This document shows, piece by piece, positions 34,774 to 43,715 of a stretch of DNA of 64,000 nucleotides. The DNA lies in contig JBKBRC010000014.1 of the NCBI GenBank assembly GCA_046292345.1, positions 1 through 64,000 on the forward strand, given 5' to 3'. The notes beneath the pieces were generated by a model. That model saw nothing but the letters and a program-made list of their open reading frames with translations, ran no database searches and was not told the DNA's origin. This DNA comes from JBKBRC01 sp046292345 (GTDB taxonomy: Bacteria; Bacteroidota; Rhodothermia; Rhodothermales; Rubricoccaceae). The position numbers and the translations under genes were made by a program. Every line of letters begins with the position of its first letter. Within the stretch, counting starts at the first letter, position 1.

Positions 34774-36042
34774 CTAGCCGAACAGCTGGCGCACGCGCGC
34801 GAGGCCGTCCACGAGCGCATCCACCTCGTCGCGCGTGGAGTAGAGCGCGAACGAGGCGCGGACGGTGCCGGGCACGCCGAGGCGGTCCATGACGGGCTGC
34901 GCGCAGTGGTGCCCGGTGCGCACCGCGATGCCGAGCCGGTCCAGGACGGTGCCGGCATCGTAGGGGTGGATGCCCTCGAGCAGGAACGAGACCGCGCCGG
35001 CGCGCCGGGCCGGCGTGCCGACGAGGCGGAGCCCCTCGACGCGCGCGAGACGCGCGACAGCGTAGCCGAGCACGTCCGCCTCGTGCGCAGCGACGGCCTC
35101 CATGCCCAGCCGCTCGAGGTACGCGACGGCCTCGCCGAGCCCGATGCCGGCTGCGATCGGCGGCGTGCCGGCCTCGAACTTGAACGGGAGCGCGTTGTAG
35201 GTTGTCCGCTCGAACGAGACCTCGTCGATCATGTCGCCGCCGCCGAGAAACGGCGGCATGCGCTCGAGCCAGCGCTCACGGCCGTAGAGCACGCCGATGC
35301 CCGTCGGGGCGTACATCTTGTGGCCGGAGCAGGTGAAGAAGTCGCAGCCGAGCGCCTGCACGTCTACGGGTGCGTGCGGGGCGGCCTGCGCGCCGTCGAC
35401 GAGTACGGGGATGTCGCGGGCATGCGCGGCGGCGATGATGCGCCCGAGCGGCACGACGGTGCCGAGCGCGTTCGAGGTGTGGGTGACGGCCACGAGGCGC
35501 GTGCGCTCGGAGAGGAGCGCGTCGAGGTCGTCGAGGACGAGCTCGCCCGCGTCGTCCATCGGGATCACGCGCAGGCGGGCGCGCTGCCGCTCGCAGAGCA
35601 TCTGCCACGGGACGATGTTGGCGTGGTGCTCGAGCGCCGAGACGAGGATCTCGTCGCCGGCGCGCACGAACGCCTCGCCGAACGCGCGCGCGACGAGGTT
35701 GATGGCCTCGGTCGTGCCGTGCGTGAAGACGATCTCGTGCGCATGCGCGGCGCCGAGGAAGCGCTGCACGGCGCGGCGGGCGTCCTCGTAGAGGTCCGTC
35801 CCGAGCTGGCTCAGGTAGTGCACACCCCGGTGGATGTTGGCGTTTTCCTCGGCGTAGTAGCGGGCCACGCGCTCGAGCACGGTACGGGGCTTCTGCGTCG
35901 TGGCCGCGTTGTCGAGGTAGACGAGGGGCCGGCCGTGGACCTGGCGGTGCAGGATCGGAAAGTCCTCGCGGAGGGCGGCGACGTCGAGGGGTAGGGCGAC
36001 GTCGAGGGGTGGGGCGACGTCGGGCAGGCGGGCGGCGGACAT
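34774..36042 (-). CDS. sufS: Cysteine desulfurase SufS
   Basis: 422 aa PLP enzyme that takes sulfur from cysteine for Fe-S clusters. ATG 36042 gives MSAARLPD; a short tandem PLDVAL segment (18-bp DNA repeat, 35978-36022) pads the N-terminus before ALREDFPIL. Motifs: YLDNAATTQKP, HGTTEAINLVA, ALEHHANIVPW, VDGAQAAPHAPVDVQ, the PLP Lys242 in CSGHKMYAPTG, and the sulfur-carrying Cys380 in RTGHHCAQP. Group II desulfurase, expected to work with SufE. Stands alone here rather than in a sufBCDS operon. Confidence 0.96.
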   Translation of the reverse strand: MSAARLPDVAPPLDVALPLDVAALREDFPILHRQVHGRPLVYLDNAATTQKPRTVLERVARYYAEENANIHRGVHYLSQLGTDLYEDARRAVQRFLGAAHAHEIVFTHGTTEAINLVARAFGEAFVRAGDEILVSALEHHANIVPWQMLCERQRARLRVIPMDDAGELVLDDLDALLSERTRLVAVTHTSNALGTVVPLGRIIAAAHARDIPVLVDGAQAAPHAPVDVQALGCDFFTCSGHKMYAPTGIGVLYGRERWLERMPPFLGGGDMIDEVSFERTTYNALPFKFEAGTPPIAAGIGLGEAVAYLERLGMEAVAAHEADVLGYAVARLARVEGLRLVGTPARRAGAVSFLLEGIHPYDAGTVLDRLGIAVRTGHHCAQPVMDRLGVPGTVRASFALYSTRDEVDALVDGLARVRQLFG

Positions 36043-36126
36043 GTCGGGAGCGGTCGGTTGACCGAGAGGGTACGAACACGCGCCGCGCAGGGCTCCGGGC
36101 GGCGAGCGGTCGGTTTGCCGGGGCAT

Positions 36127-36161
36127 TTTGGGAGGACGCTCAGTTTCGGGAGGACGCTCAG
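36127..36161. repeat. 17/18-bp tandem duplication
   Basis: TTTGGGAGGACGCTCAG and TTTCGGGAGGACGCTCAG in tandem; the second copy covers the stop codon of the downstream-reading fusion gene. Confidence 0.85.
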
Positions 36162-39100
36162 AAGTCGAAGCCGAGCGAGAGGTACGTCCGCGCCGGCCCG
36201 AAGCGCGCGCCGTCGAAGGCCCACGCGCGGTCGAGGCGGAGCGGGTAGCCGAGCACCTGCGCGCGCAGCCCGAGGCCGAGGCCGAGGAGCAGGTCGTCGA
36301 GCACGCGGCCCCCGTCGGCGGTGTCGCGGACGAGCACGGGCCGGCCCTGGGCGATCAGGCCCACGTCGGTAAAGCCGACCACGCGCAGGTCGTAGAGCGG
36401 CGCGAGCGGGAGCGGGCCAGGCACGAGAGCCGCCGCGAGCGGCGCCCGGAGCTCGCCGTTGAGGAGGACGAAGCGGTCGCCGCGGGCCTCGTCATAGCCG
36501 AAGCCGCGCAGGGGGAGCACGGGCGTGGCGAATACGAAGTCGTCCGGGCCGTCCACGGGCAAGCTTTCGAACGAGGCGCCGATCCACGTCTGCACGCCAG
36601 CGGCGAAGAAGCGCTGCGGATCCGGCCCGGCCGAGAGGCCCGCCGAGGCGCGAAAGGCAAGCGAGGCACCGCTGCCGAGCGCGCGGTAGAGGCGGCCGTC
36701 GGCGAGGAGCGTCGCGAAGCGGACCGAGGGCCCGGGCGTGCCCGAGAGGCTGACCGCGTAGCGCCCGCCACCGGAGGGGCCGGCCCGTCCGGGGCGGGTG
36801 TAGTCGGCGGTGTAGGTCAGGCGGGGGGCCGGGAAGAGGCGCGTGCGCGGACGCGCGCCGAGGTCGCCGAGGTCGGCCAGGGAGACGCCGAGAAGGGCGG
36901 CCTCGGCGTCGAGGCGCTGAAACTTGTCGAGCGGGTAGCGGGCCTGCGTCACGAGGCCGAAGTTGCGGTAGCGGTAGACGGTCGCGCCGGCGAAGTCGGG
37001 CAGCTCGCGCGCGAGGTGGAAGCCCTCGAGGAGGACGTCGGCCCGGCGGGCGAGGTAGGCGTAGCGGAGCTGGTAGTCGGCGTTGCGCAGGTCGAGGACG
37101 AGGTTGGTCCCGATCGCGATGCGGTGGTTGCCGAGCAGGTCCGAGAAGAGCAGCTGCGTGAGCGTCTGCACGCCGTAGACGGTGTCGAAGTCGCCGGAGG
37201 CGTAGACGAGGTCGGGGGAGAAGGTGAGACGGTAGCGGTAGAGGCGGAGGGCGCCGTCGGGGAGAGGCGTGCCGGGCAGGGGCCGTCCCGGCGTGCGGGG
37301 GGGCTCGAAGGCGAGCGAACCGGGAAGGAAGAGCGAGTCGGGGAGGGCGCGTGGGGGCGTCCCCGTCGGCCCGAGCAGAGCCGCCAGCAGCGAGTCGAGG
37401 TCGACGTCCGGCCGGATGCCGGCGGCATCAGGGAGGCCCGCCGGCCCGGGGCGCGCCGGGCGTCCCTCGGCGGCGGCACGCAGGAAGGGGTTGCGGCGGC
37501 GCTGCCCCTCGGCCGCCACGCGGAGCGCGGGCGCCTGGGCGGCGGCCGGGAGCGCCGGGTCGGCACGTGCGGCGCGCTGCGCCCACACGGTCGGGGCGGG
37601 CGTGGCGGGGGCATCGGTACGCGTGGCCGGATCGCGGAGGAGGAAGACGCCCGGCACGCCGTCGTCGAGCACGAGCAGGGCGGCGGTGCGCCCGTCGGCG
37701 GCGAGCGAGGCGTCGAGGACGCCGCCGGCGAAGTCGGTGCGGGCGCGGACGCTCCCGCTGCGGAGGTCGAGCGAGTAGAGGTTAGGGATGCCGGAGCGGT
37801 CGGAGACGAAGACGAGCGTCGAGTCGGAGGCGAAGGCGGGGCGCGTGTCGTCGCCCGGGTGGTCTCCGGTAGGAAGCGGCTCCGGCGGCGCGGCGGCGCG
37901 GCCGTCGGGCCCGACGGCGAGGCGGTAGAGGCGGTGCGGCTGCCCGGTGCGCGCGAGCAGCGCTGCCGGGCCGCCGCCGCCGCCGCCGGCGAGCGTGGCC
38001 GCCTGCAGCGGCGGCGCATCGCCGCGGTCCGAGTGGAAGACGAGGCTGCGCCCGTCGGGCGCCCAGGCTGGCGCGTGGGCCGTGAGCACGTCGTCGGTCA
38101 GGCGTGCCAGGCGCCCGGCGCCGAGGTCGTAGAGGAAGAGGTCAGGCTGCCCGCCGGCCGTCGCGGCGAGGGCGAGCCAGCGTCCGTCGGGGCTCCAGGC
38201 GAGCGCGTTGACGGCGTCGAGGCCGGGCAGGCGCAGCGAGCGCCGCGCGCCCGAGACGGTGTTGACGAGCACGACGGCCTCGTCCGGTCCGGACGAGACG
38301 GCCACGGCGAGGCGTTCGCCGTCGGGGCTCCAGGCGAGGCCAGGCGAGGTCAGGCGCAGGCTCTCGACCTCGCGGCTGGTCTGGCCCTCGAGCAGGCGCG
38401 CCGGCGCGCCTGCGCCGTTGGTCGGCGCCACGAACACGTCGAAGAGGCCATCGGAAGAGGCGATGTAGGCAACGCGGTCGGCGAGGGGCGCCAGCGCGGG
38501 GCTGGCGTGGTAGGCCGCGCCGGCGGTGGCGACGGGGCGCGTGGCGGCGGCGAGGTCCTCGCGCGCGGCCGCCTCGGGATAGTAGACGGCGCGCAGCGCG
38601 CGGTGCCACTGCGCCGAGAGCTGTGCCGTCGTCAGGCCCGTCGCCTGCACGAAGCCGGCCTCGACGCTGCGGCTCAGGCGGACATAGTCGAGGATCTCGG
38701 TGACCTTCTCGGGGCCGTAGGCTTCGGCCACGTAGTCCCACACGCCCTGTCCGCCACGGTAGGCGAGGTAGCCGCGCAGCTGCCCGATGGGGGGCAGGTA
38801 GCCGTTGAGCACGGCGTCGCGCAGCCACAGGTCGGCCGAGGGACTCCAGCCGAGCGCGCTATACTCGGCGAGGCCTTCGTTGAACCACAGCGGCAGCACC
38901 GGCCGGGCGCCCTGCTGCAGCAGCGACTGCACCGAGCCGCCCCGGAAGGCGTCGTTGACGACGGCGTGGACCAGCTCGTGGTGCAGCACGTCGCGGAACT
39001 GCCGCCAGTCGCCCGTGAACGGCACCGCCACCCGGTTCTTGAACAGCTCGGTCACGCCACCGATGCCCTCGGGATAGTCGCCGAGGTCGGCGGCGTTGGT

Positions 39101-39427
39101 GACGGCGAAGGCGCGGTGGCTCGGGTAGACGAGGATCGGGACCCGTCGCGTGAGGTCGTAGTCGAGCAGCTCGGCGATTTCGGCGTAGGCCTGCTCAGCG
39201 GCGTGGGCGGCGAAGAGCGCGAGCAGGCGCCCGCTGCCCGTTTCGGCGCCCCGTGCCGAGCGCTCGTAGTAGTAGACGTCCACGTGCGGCGCGCGCACGA
39301 AGCGCCACTGCGGCGTCTCGTACTGCACGCGGTTCTTGCCGAACGGGAAGTACTGCGCGGCGGCCGGGCCGCCCGCGGCGGAGGCGAGCAGGGCCAGGAG
39401 CAGAAACGGAAGAGCGCGGCGCGTCAT
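36158..39427 (-). CDS. Gluzincin metalloprotease / TolB-like propeller / outer-membrane barrel fusion
   Basis: 1089 aa, ATG 39427 with signal peptide (LLLALLASAAGGPAAAQ). Residues about 35-290 form a peptidase MA-like domain with zinc motif HELVH at 150-154 and a downstream WFNEGLAEY whose Glu184 would be the third ligand. Residues about 300-620 carry PD40/TolB propeller repeats (LAWSPDGERLAVAV, LAWSPDGRWLALAA, PAWAPDGRSLVFHS). After an Ala/Pro linker, the last 300 residues are beta-rich, like the surface-antigen barrel of BamA-type proteins, ending in aromatic YLSLGFDF. Predicted outer-membrane protein with a periplasmic protease head. Confidence 0.85.
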   Translation of the reverse strand: MTRRALPFLLLALLASAAGGPAAAQYFPFGKNRVQYETPQWRFVRAPHVDVYYYERSARGAETGSGRLLALFAAHAAEQAYAEIAELLDYDLTRRVPILVYPSHRAFAVTNAADLGDYPEGIGGVTELFKNRVAVPFTGDWRQFRDVLHHELVHAVVNDAFRGGSVQSLLQQGARPVLPLWFNEGLAEYSALGWSPSADLWLRDAVLNGYLPPIGQLRGYLAYRGGQGVWDYVAEAYGPEKVTEILDYVRLSRSVEAGFVQATGLTTAQLSAQWHRALRAVYYPEAAAREDLAAATRPVATAGAAYHASPALAPLADRVAYIASSDGLFDVFVAPTNGAGAPARLLEGQTSREVESLRLTSPGLAWSPDGERLAVAVSSGPDEAVVLVNTVSGARRSLRLPGLDAVNALAWSPDGRWLALAATAGGQPDLFLYDLGAGRLARLTDDVLTAHAPAWAPDGRSLVFHSDRGDAPPLQAATLAGGGGGGPAALLARTGQPHRLYRLAVGPDGRAAAPPEPLPTGDHPGDDTRPAFASDSTLVFVSDRSGIPNLYSLDLRSGSVRARTDFAGGVLDASLAADGRTAALLVLDDGVPGVFLLRDPATRTDAPATPAPTVWAQRAARADPALPAAAQAPALRVAAEGQRRRNPFLRAAAEGRPARPGPAGLPDAAGIRPDVDLDSLLAALLGPTGTPPRALPDSLFLPGSLAFEPPRTPGRPLPGTPLPDGALRLYRYRLTFSPDLVYASGDFDTVYGVQTLTQLLFSDLLGNHRIAIGTNLVLDLRNADYQLRYAYLARRADVLLEGFHLARELPDFAGATVYRYRNFGLVTQARYPLDKFQRLDAEAALLGVSLADLGDLGARPRTRLFPAPRLTYTADYTRPGRAGPSGGGRYAVSLSGTPGPSVRFATLLADGRLYRALGSGASLAFRASAGLSAGPDPQRFFAAGVQTWIGASFESLPVDGPDDFVFATPVLPLRGFGYDEARGDRFVLLNGELRAPLAAALVPGPLPLAPLYDLRVVGFTDVGLIAQGRPVLVRDTADGGRVLDDLLLGLGLGLRAQVLGYPLRLDRAWAFDGARFGPARTYLSLGFDF

Positions 39428-39501
39428 CGTACCCGGAAGGTCGGGCAGAACGAGGCGCCGCGCTCTGGGCGTGTGCAGCGAGGGCGCGGCGCGCGGTGCC
39501 G

Positions 39502-40380
39502 TCAGAAGCGGTACGAAACGCGCGCCGGGATGGGCGCGAAGCCGATCGCGCTCCCGTCGCCGATGGCGAGGAAGCCTATCACGTCGAAGGAGAAGTTGTT
39601 GCCGAAGAAGCGCACGCCGGGGAGGAAGAGCACGCCCGACACGCCGGCCTCGATGGGAATGAGCGCCTCGCCAATCAGCTTGACGCCGTTGTTGAGCTGC
39701 ACGTCGCCGCCGAGGCCGAGCAGGACGCCGTTTGCGATCTCGACATCGTCTTGTCCGAAGCGGCCCACGAGTCCGGCCATGCCTGCGTGGAACGCGCGCG
39801 TCTCGTCGCCGAGGGAGACGACGGCGTACGGGATCGACAGAAAGTCTCCTGTGTTGCCTCCACCGATGGGGATGACCGCGTTGAACCCGGCTGCGAAGGC
39901 CACCGACTCGTTCTGGAACAGCTGCGCCTTGAGCCCCAGCTGCGGCGTGACGACGAAGTCTGACCCGGCGACGAGGAAGCCGTTCGTGGTGAAGTCCAGG
40001 CGGTCGGTGAGGCCGACCGTTACGCCCGGCCCGAGCGCAGAGGCCTGGAGGCGCGCGTTGCCGCGGCCCTGCGTGCGGGCCGTCGGGGCGACGACGAGGC
40101 TGGTACCGACGGGATCGGTCCGGAAAAAGCGCCCGCGGACGAGCGGCGTGATCTGGGCGACCCGGGCGGCCTGGAACTGGCGGCGCACGCCGTCGGAGCC
40201 GATGACCACGACGGGATCTGCATTTTCGTCTTCTACCACGCCTGCGAAGGTGCGGCCATCGGTGAGCACGATGCGGCGGAGTTCGCCGGGCTGCTGCGCC
40301 AGGGCAGGGGCAGCGGAGAGGAGGGCGAGCAGAAGCGTGCCCAGAAGCCGGGAGAGAATCCCACGGGTAGCGAAGGACAT
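39502..40380 (-). CDS. Putative outer-membrane barrel-like protein
   Basis: 292 aa, function unknown. ATG 40380 starts a signal peptide (LLGTLLLALLSAAPALAQ). A small N-terminal beta domain (LRRIVLTDGRTFAGVVEDENADPV in part) looks like an SH3/LSM-like strand pair with DGR. The rest is Gly-rich alternating strands (LDFTTNGFLVAG, GAGFNAVIPIGGGN-like, GVRFFGNNFSFDVIGF) and ends in RVSYRF, a terminal Phe typical of barrel proteins. It lies 74 bp upstream of the protease/barrel fusion on the same strand and may be co-transcribed. Confidence 0.7.
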   Translation of the reverse strand: MSFATRGILSRLLGTLLLALLSAAPALAQQPGELRRIVLTDGRTFAGVVEDENADPVVVIGSDGVRRQFQAARVAQITPLVRGRFFRTDPVGTSLVVAPTARTQGRGNARLQASALGPGVTVGLTDRLDFTTNGFLVAGSDFVVTPQLGLKAQLFQNESVAFAAGFNAVIPIGGGNTGDFLSIPYAVVSLGDETRAFHAGMAGLVGRFGQDDVEIANGVLLGLGGDVQLNNGVKLIGEALIPIEAGVSGVLFLPGVRFFGNNFSFDVIGFLAIGDGSAIGFAPIPARVSYRF

Positions 40381-40578
40381 GAGGTTGAAGGCTGGGTGGT
40401 TGCTGCGAAGCCGCCACGTACGCGCAGCGCGTCACACGGGGCAAGGACAAGGCCGGGGCGCGGCGTGCGCCTCAGGCGGTGCGGAGGATACGCCCTGCGT
40501 CCACGTTGCCTGCACGGCGGTCTGCCTGTGAGTCTGCTCGTGCTGCAGCGACGCGGCAGGCAGGGCGCTCGGACGGCC

Positions 40579-41850
40579 TCAGGCCGCGCGCAGCCAGCGC
40601 CAGAGCTCGCGCAGGCTCGCGCGCTTGCCGTACATCAGCATCCCGACGCGGTAGATGCGCGCTGCAAGGGCGATCATGACGGTGAACGTCGCTGCGAGCA
40701 GAGCGAACGAGAGCGTCACCTGCCACACGGGCACGTCCGCGACGGCCATGCGGACGACCATGAGCGTGGGCGAGGAGAGCGGGAAGAGGGAGAGAAAAAC
40801 CGAGAGCGGGGCCTCGGGACGATCCAGCACGTAGGGCAGGAAGAAGAGCGGAACGATGATGGGCAGCAGGATGGGCACCTGCAGCGTCTGCGCGTCCGCC
40901 TCCTGGTCCACCGCGCTCCCGACGGCCGCGAACAGCGAGGCGAAGAGAAGGAATCCGCCCAGGAAGAAGAGCACGAAGGCTACGAGCAGGCCGGGCGAGA
41001 GCAGCAGCGGCAGGGCCGAGAGGTCGAGGGGGAACTCGTCCACGTCGGCGCCGGCGGCGCCGGCGAGCAGCAGCGCGAGCAGCGGTCCGGCGGCGGCACT
41101 CATGCCGACGAGTAGCAGGCCCCACGCGGCCAGTTGCGTCAGGCCCACCGCCCCGATGCCGAGCACCTTGCCCATGAGCAACTCGAACGGGCGCACGCTC
41201 GAGGCCATCACCTCGACGATGCGGCCTGCCTTCTCCTCGATCACGCCGCGCATGACCATGGCGCCGTAGAGCAGCACGGCCATGTAGATGAGCAGCCCGA
41301 GCAGGTTGGCGAGCACCGTCGAGGCGATAGCGCCCTCGGGTGCCTCGCCGCGGTCGCCGAGCGTGACGGCGCGGATGGGGGCGCCTTCGCGCAGCAGCCC
41401 GATGAGCTCGGGCGGGGCGCCGGACGCCTGCACGCGCGCCTCGCGCACGGCCTCGCGCACGGCCGCGCGTAGCACGGCGTGCTGCGTCAGACCGCCGCCG
41501 CTGCGGCTGAGCAGGAGCGCCTCGGCCGAGCCGTCGAGCAGGCCTGCAGGAAGCACGAGGGCCGTCTGGAGCAGCCCGGAGCGTACGGCCGCGCGCAGCG
41601 AGTCTTCGGAGCGGGCGGTCTCGAACAGGTCGTAACCCTCGGGCGGGTTTGCCAGGAGCGCCGGCGCGAGCACGCCCGTCTCGTCGCGCACGGCCACGCG
41701 GCGCGGCGCGTCCTCGCCGAGCGAGAGCACGAACGCCGGGATGAGCATCACGACGAGCGTGAGCACGGGCGCGAGCAGGGTCGTCCCGATGAACCACCAC
41801 GAGCGCACGCGCCGCAGGTACTCGCTCCGGGCGATGAGCCAGATGGGCAT
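40579..41850 (-). CDS. ABC transporter permease, NatB/ABC-2 type
   Basis: 423 aa. ATG 41850 (MPIWLIARSEYLRRVRSW). First helix WWFIGTTLLAPVLTLVVMLIP, a periplasmic domain of about 150 residues, then five or so helices containing the ABC-2 motif YGAMVMRGVIEEKAGRIVEV and LLMGKVLGIGAVGLTQ. NatB-like exporters move Na+ or small compounds; the substrate is unknown. Five bases after its ATPase gene, so one operon. The 198-bp stretch to 40380 holds no gene. Confidence 0.92.
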   Translation of the reverse strand: MPIWLIARSEYLRRVRSWWFIGTTLLAPVLTLVVMLIPAFVLSLGEDAPRRVAVRDETGVLAPALLANPPEGYDLFETARSEDSLRAAVRSGLLQTALVLPAGLLDGSAEALLLSRSGGGLTQHAVLRAAVREAVREARVQASGAPPELIGLLREGAPIRAVTLGDRGEAPEGAIASTVLANLLGLLIYMAVLLYGAMVMRGVIEEKAGRIVEVMASSVRPFELLMGKVLGIGAVGLTQLAAWGLLLVGMSAAAGPLLALLLAGAAGADVDEFPLDLSALPLLLSPGLLVAFVLFFLGGFLLFASLFAAVGSAVDQEADAQTLQVPILLPIIVPLFFLPYVLDRPEAPLSVFLSLFPLSSPTLMVVRMAVADVPVWQVTLSFALLAATFTVMIALAARIYRVGMLMYGKRASLRELWRWLRAA

Positions 41851-41855
41851 GAGGG

Positions 41856-42821
41856 TCAGGAGGCGGTGCGGGCGGGCGGCTCGGCCGGAGCTCCGGCGGC
41901 GGCCCCGACGGCCATGCGGAAGATCTCGGCCAGCGAAGGCGCGTGGACGTCGAAGCGGTCCAGGGCGGGCGTGCCGGCGAGCGCGGCCTCGAGCAGGCGC
42001 CGCGGCGGGGTGCCGCCGAGAAGGCGCACCTCGGCTTGCCCCTCGGCGCGCGAGAGCACGCGCAGGGCGCCCTCGGCCTCGAGCGGCGCGAGCCAGTCCG
42101 GTGGCCCCTCGAAGGCAAGCGAGACCGTGTCTCGCCCGAAGCGCTGCTTGACCTCGCGCAGCGTGCCGGCGAGCATCACGCGCCCGCCGGCCAGCAGGCA
42201 TACGTCGTCGCAGAGCTGCTCGACTTGCTCCATGCGGTGCGAGGCGAAGAGGACCGTGCGCCCGGCGGCGCGTAGCTCGCCGATGATCTCGGTGAGCAGG
42301 TCCGCGTTGAGCGGATCGAGCCCGGAGAACGGCTCGTCGAGGATGACGAGCGCCGGCTCGTGCACGACGGTGGCGATGAACTGCACCTTCTGCTGCATGC
42401 CCTTACTGAGCTCTTCGGTGCGACGGCCGTACCAGGCGTCGGCGTCGAAGCGGGCAAGCCAGCGGCGCACGGCGGCCTCGGCGGCGCGGGCTTCGAGGCC
42501 TTTGAGGCGGGCGAGGTAGACGAGCTGCTCGCCCACGCGCAGCTTGCGGTAGAGGCCGCGCTCCTCGGGCAGGTAGCCCATCCGGCGCTGCGTCTCACGC
42601 CCGACGGGCACGCCGCCGAGCAAGATCGTGCCCCGGTCGGGGCGCGTGATCCCCGCAACCATGCGGATCGTGGTGGTCTTTCCGGCCCCGTTGGGCCCGA
42701 GCAGCCCGAAAAGCCGCCCCGGTGTAGCCGTGAGCGAGACGTCGTCCACGGCGCGCGTCGCTCCGAAATGCTTCGAGACGCGGTCTAGGACGAGGCCGTC
42801 AGGGACGGGGGCAAGGGGCAT
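41856..42821 (-). CDS. ABC transporter ATP-binding protein, NatA type
   Basis: 321 aa. ATG 42821 (MPLAPVPDGLVLDRV) is preferred to 42869 as it starts just before the first strand. Walker A GLLGPNGAGKTTTI, signature ELSKGMQQKVQ (SKGMQ in place of LSGGQ, common in NatA), Walker B LVILDEPFSGLDP, switch FASHRM. The C-terminal domain (DTVSLAFEGPPDWL..) is the extension typical of NatA/CcmA-like exporters. Forms a transporter with the following permease. Confidence 0.94.
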   Translation of the reverse strand: MPLAPVPDGLVLDRVSKHFGATRAVDDVSLTATPGRLFGLLGPNGAGKTTTIRMVAGITRPDRGTILLGGVPVGRETQRRMGYLPEERGLYRKLRVGEQLVYLARLKGLEARAAEAAVRRWLARFDADAWYGRRTEELSKGMQQKVQFIATVVHEPALVILDEPFSGLDPLNADLLTEIIGELRAAGRTVLFASHRMEQVEQLCDDVCLLAGGRVMLAGTLREVKQRFGRDTVSLAFEGPPDWLAPLEAEGALRVLSRAEGQAEVRLLGGTPPRRLLEAALAGTPALDRFDVHAPSLAEIFRMAVGAAAGAPAEPPARTAS

Positions 42822-42879
42822 GCGGTGGGCAGGGGCGGGCCGGAGGGTGCGCGGCAGCCTGGAAGGCATGCGGCGGCCC

Positions 42880-42887
42880 GCAAGGTA
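42880..42887 (-). promoter_or_regulatory. Candidate -7 promoter element for the ABC operon
   Basis: Minus-strand TACCTTGC, 58 bp before the ATG at 42821; close to TAnnTTTG. Confidence 0.4.
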
Positions 42888-42972
42888 CGCGGCGGCCCAG
42901 GATACGGCGTGGGAACCTGCGCGGCCCGGACACGGCGGGTGCCCCGGGGCCGCGGTGTCCGGAGCGGCGTCG

Positions 42973-43278
42973 TCAGAGCAGGCCCATCCGGTCGGGCGGG
43001 ACGGGCAGCACGTACTGGCGCTCCATCGTCTCCTCGTGCACCGCGAACTGGCCCGTGCCGCGGAAGTCCACGCGCACGAAGCGCTCCGTTGCGTCGATCA
43101 CCTCGCCGATGCCGTAGTAGGTCGGCGCGGGGCCGTAGTAGACCAGCTCGCCGACGGCCACGCGCGCGCGCCGTGCGCGGCGGAAGTACGGCGGCACGAC
43201 CGGCAGCAGCTCCAGCCGGTAGGCCGGACGCGGGTTCGGAAAGTCCGCAGCGTCGGTGAGGGGGGCGGTCTGGGGCAT
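42973..43278 (-). CDS. Hypothetical small protein
   Basis: 101 aa from ATG 43278 (MPQTAPLTDAADF). Not recognised. The core reads VAVGELVYYGPAPTYYGIGE, then VIDATERFVRVDFRGTGQF and MERQYVLPVPP: short strands and turns like an SH3- or KOW-type barrel, as in proteins that bind nucleic acid or ribosomes. Divergent from the DUF4290-like gene. The frame is open upstream but without a credible earlier start. Confidence 0.65.
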   Translation of the reverse strand: MPQTAPLTDAADFPNPRPAYRLELLPVVPPYFRRARRARVAVGELVYYGPAPTYYGIGEVIDATERFVRVDFRGTGQFAVHEETMERQYVLPVPPDRMGLL

Positions 43279-43320
43279 AGGGGCGAGGGCGCTCGGGGGC
43301 GGCCGCCGCGGCCGGTGGGC

Positions 43321-43350
43321 TTGAACTCGGCGAGCAGCGTGGTAGTATAC
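43321..43350 (+). promoter_or_regulatory. Candidate promoter for 43403
   Basis: TTG (43321-43323), 19 nt, then TAGTATAC (43343-43350). The spacing fits the -33/-7 layout; the -7 half matches less well. Confidence 0.4.
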
Positions 43351-43402
43351 GCTCCGCTCCTTCCTGTTTCGTGCTTCTCCCTGTTTCGTCGTGCCCGTTG
43401 CC

Positions 43403-43684
43403 ATGCGCTTCGAACGTAAAATCGTGGACCGCCAGGTGGGGCGTAACGCGCAGCTGCTGGCCGAGGCGATCGCGTCGCTCGGCGGTGAGGAAGCGCGCTA
43501 CCCGTATCTCCGCATCCTCGTCTCGCTTATCGAGTACGCGCATCCGGAGTGGAACCAGGCGCCGCAGAAGGACCGCCAGATCGCTGAGCTGGTGAGCGAG
43601 CTGAGCGGCGGCACGCTCGAGACTGACGAGGTGGCGGCCGTCGTGCGCGTGCGCGACGAGGAGCGCGGCTACGTCTCTGCCTGA
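43403..43684 (+). CDS. DUF4290-like conserved protein
   Basis: 93 aa from ATG 43403; a GTG at 43391 would add four residues. The N-terminal half (FERKIVDRQVGRNAQLLAEA .. YAHPEWNQAPQKDRQIAEL) resembles the start of DUF4290, a domain found in Bacteroidota ('..EYGRNIQ.. NP..'). It is much shorter than the usual 200 residues. Starts a plus-strand run with the alpha/beta hydrolase 31 bp on. Function unknown. Confidence 0.7.
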   Translation: MRFERKIVDRQVGRNAQLLAEAIASLGGEEARYPYLRILVSLIEYAHPEWNQAPQKDRQIAELVSELSGGTLETDEVAAVVRVRDEERGYVSA

Positions 43685-43715
43685 TGCCCCTCCCGACCTG
43701 TCCGGCCGCGCCTGC

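Noticed and set aside
36128..40531. 1467-codon open frame on the plus strand
   Set aside because: It lies antisense to the protease/barrel gene and its neighbour, which have clear motifs; its translation is Arg/Ala/Gly/Val-rich low-complexity sequence. Long antisense frames are expected at this GC content.
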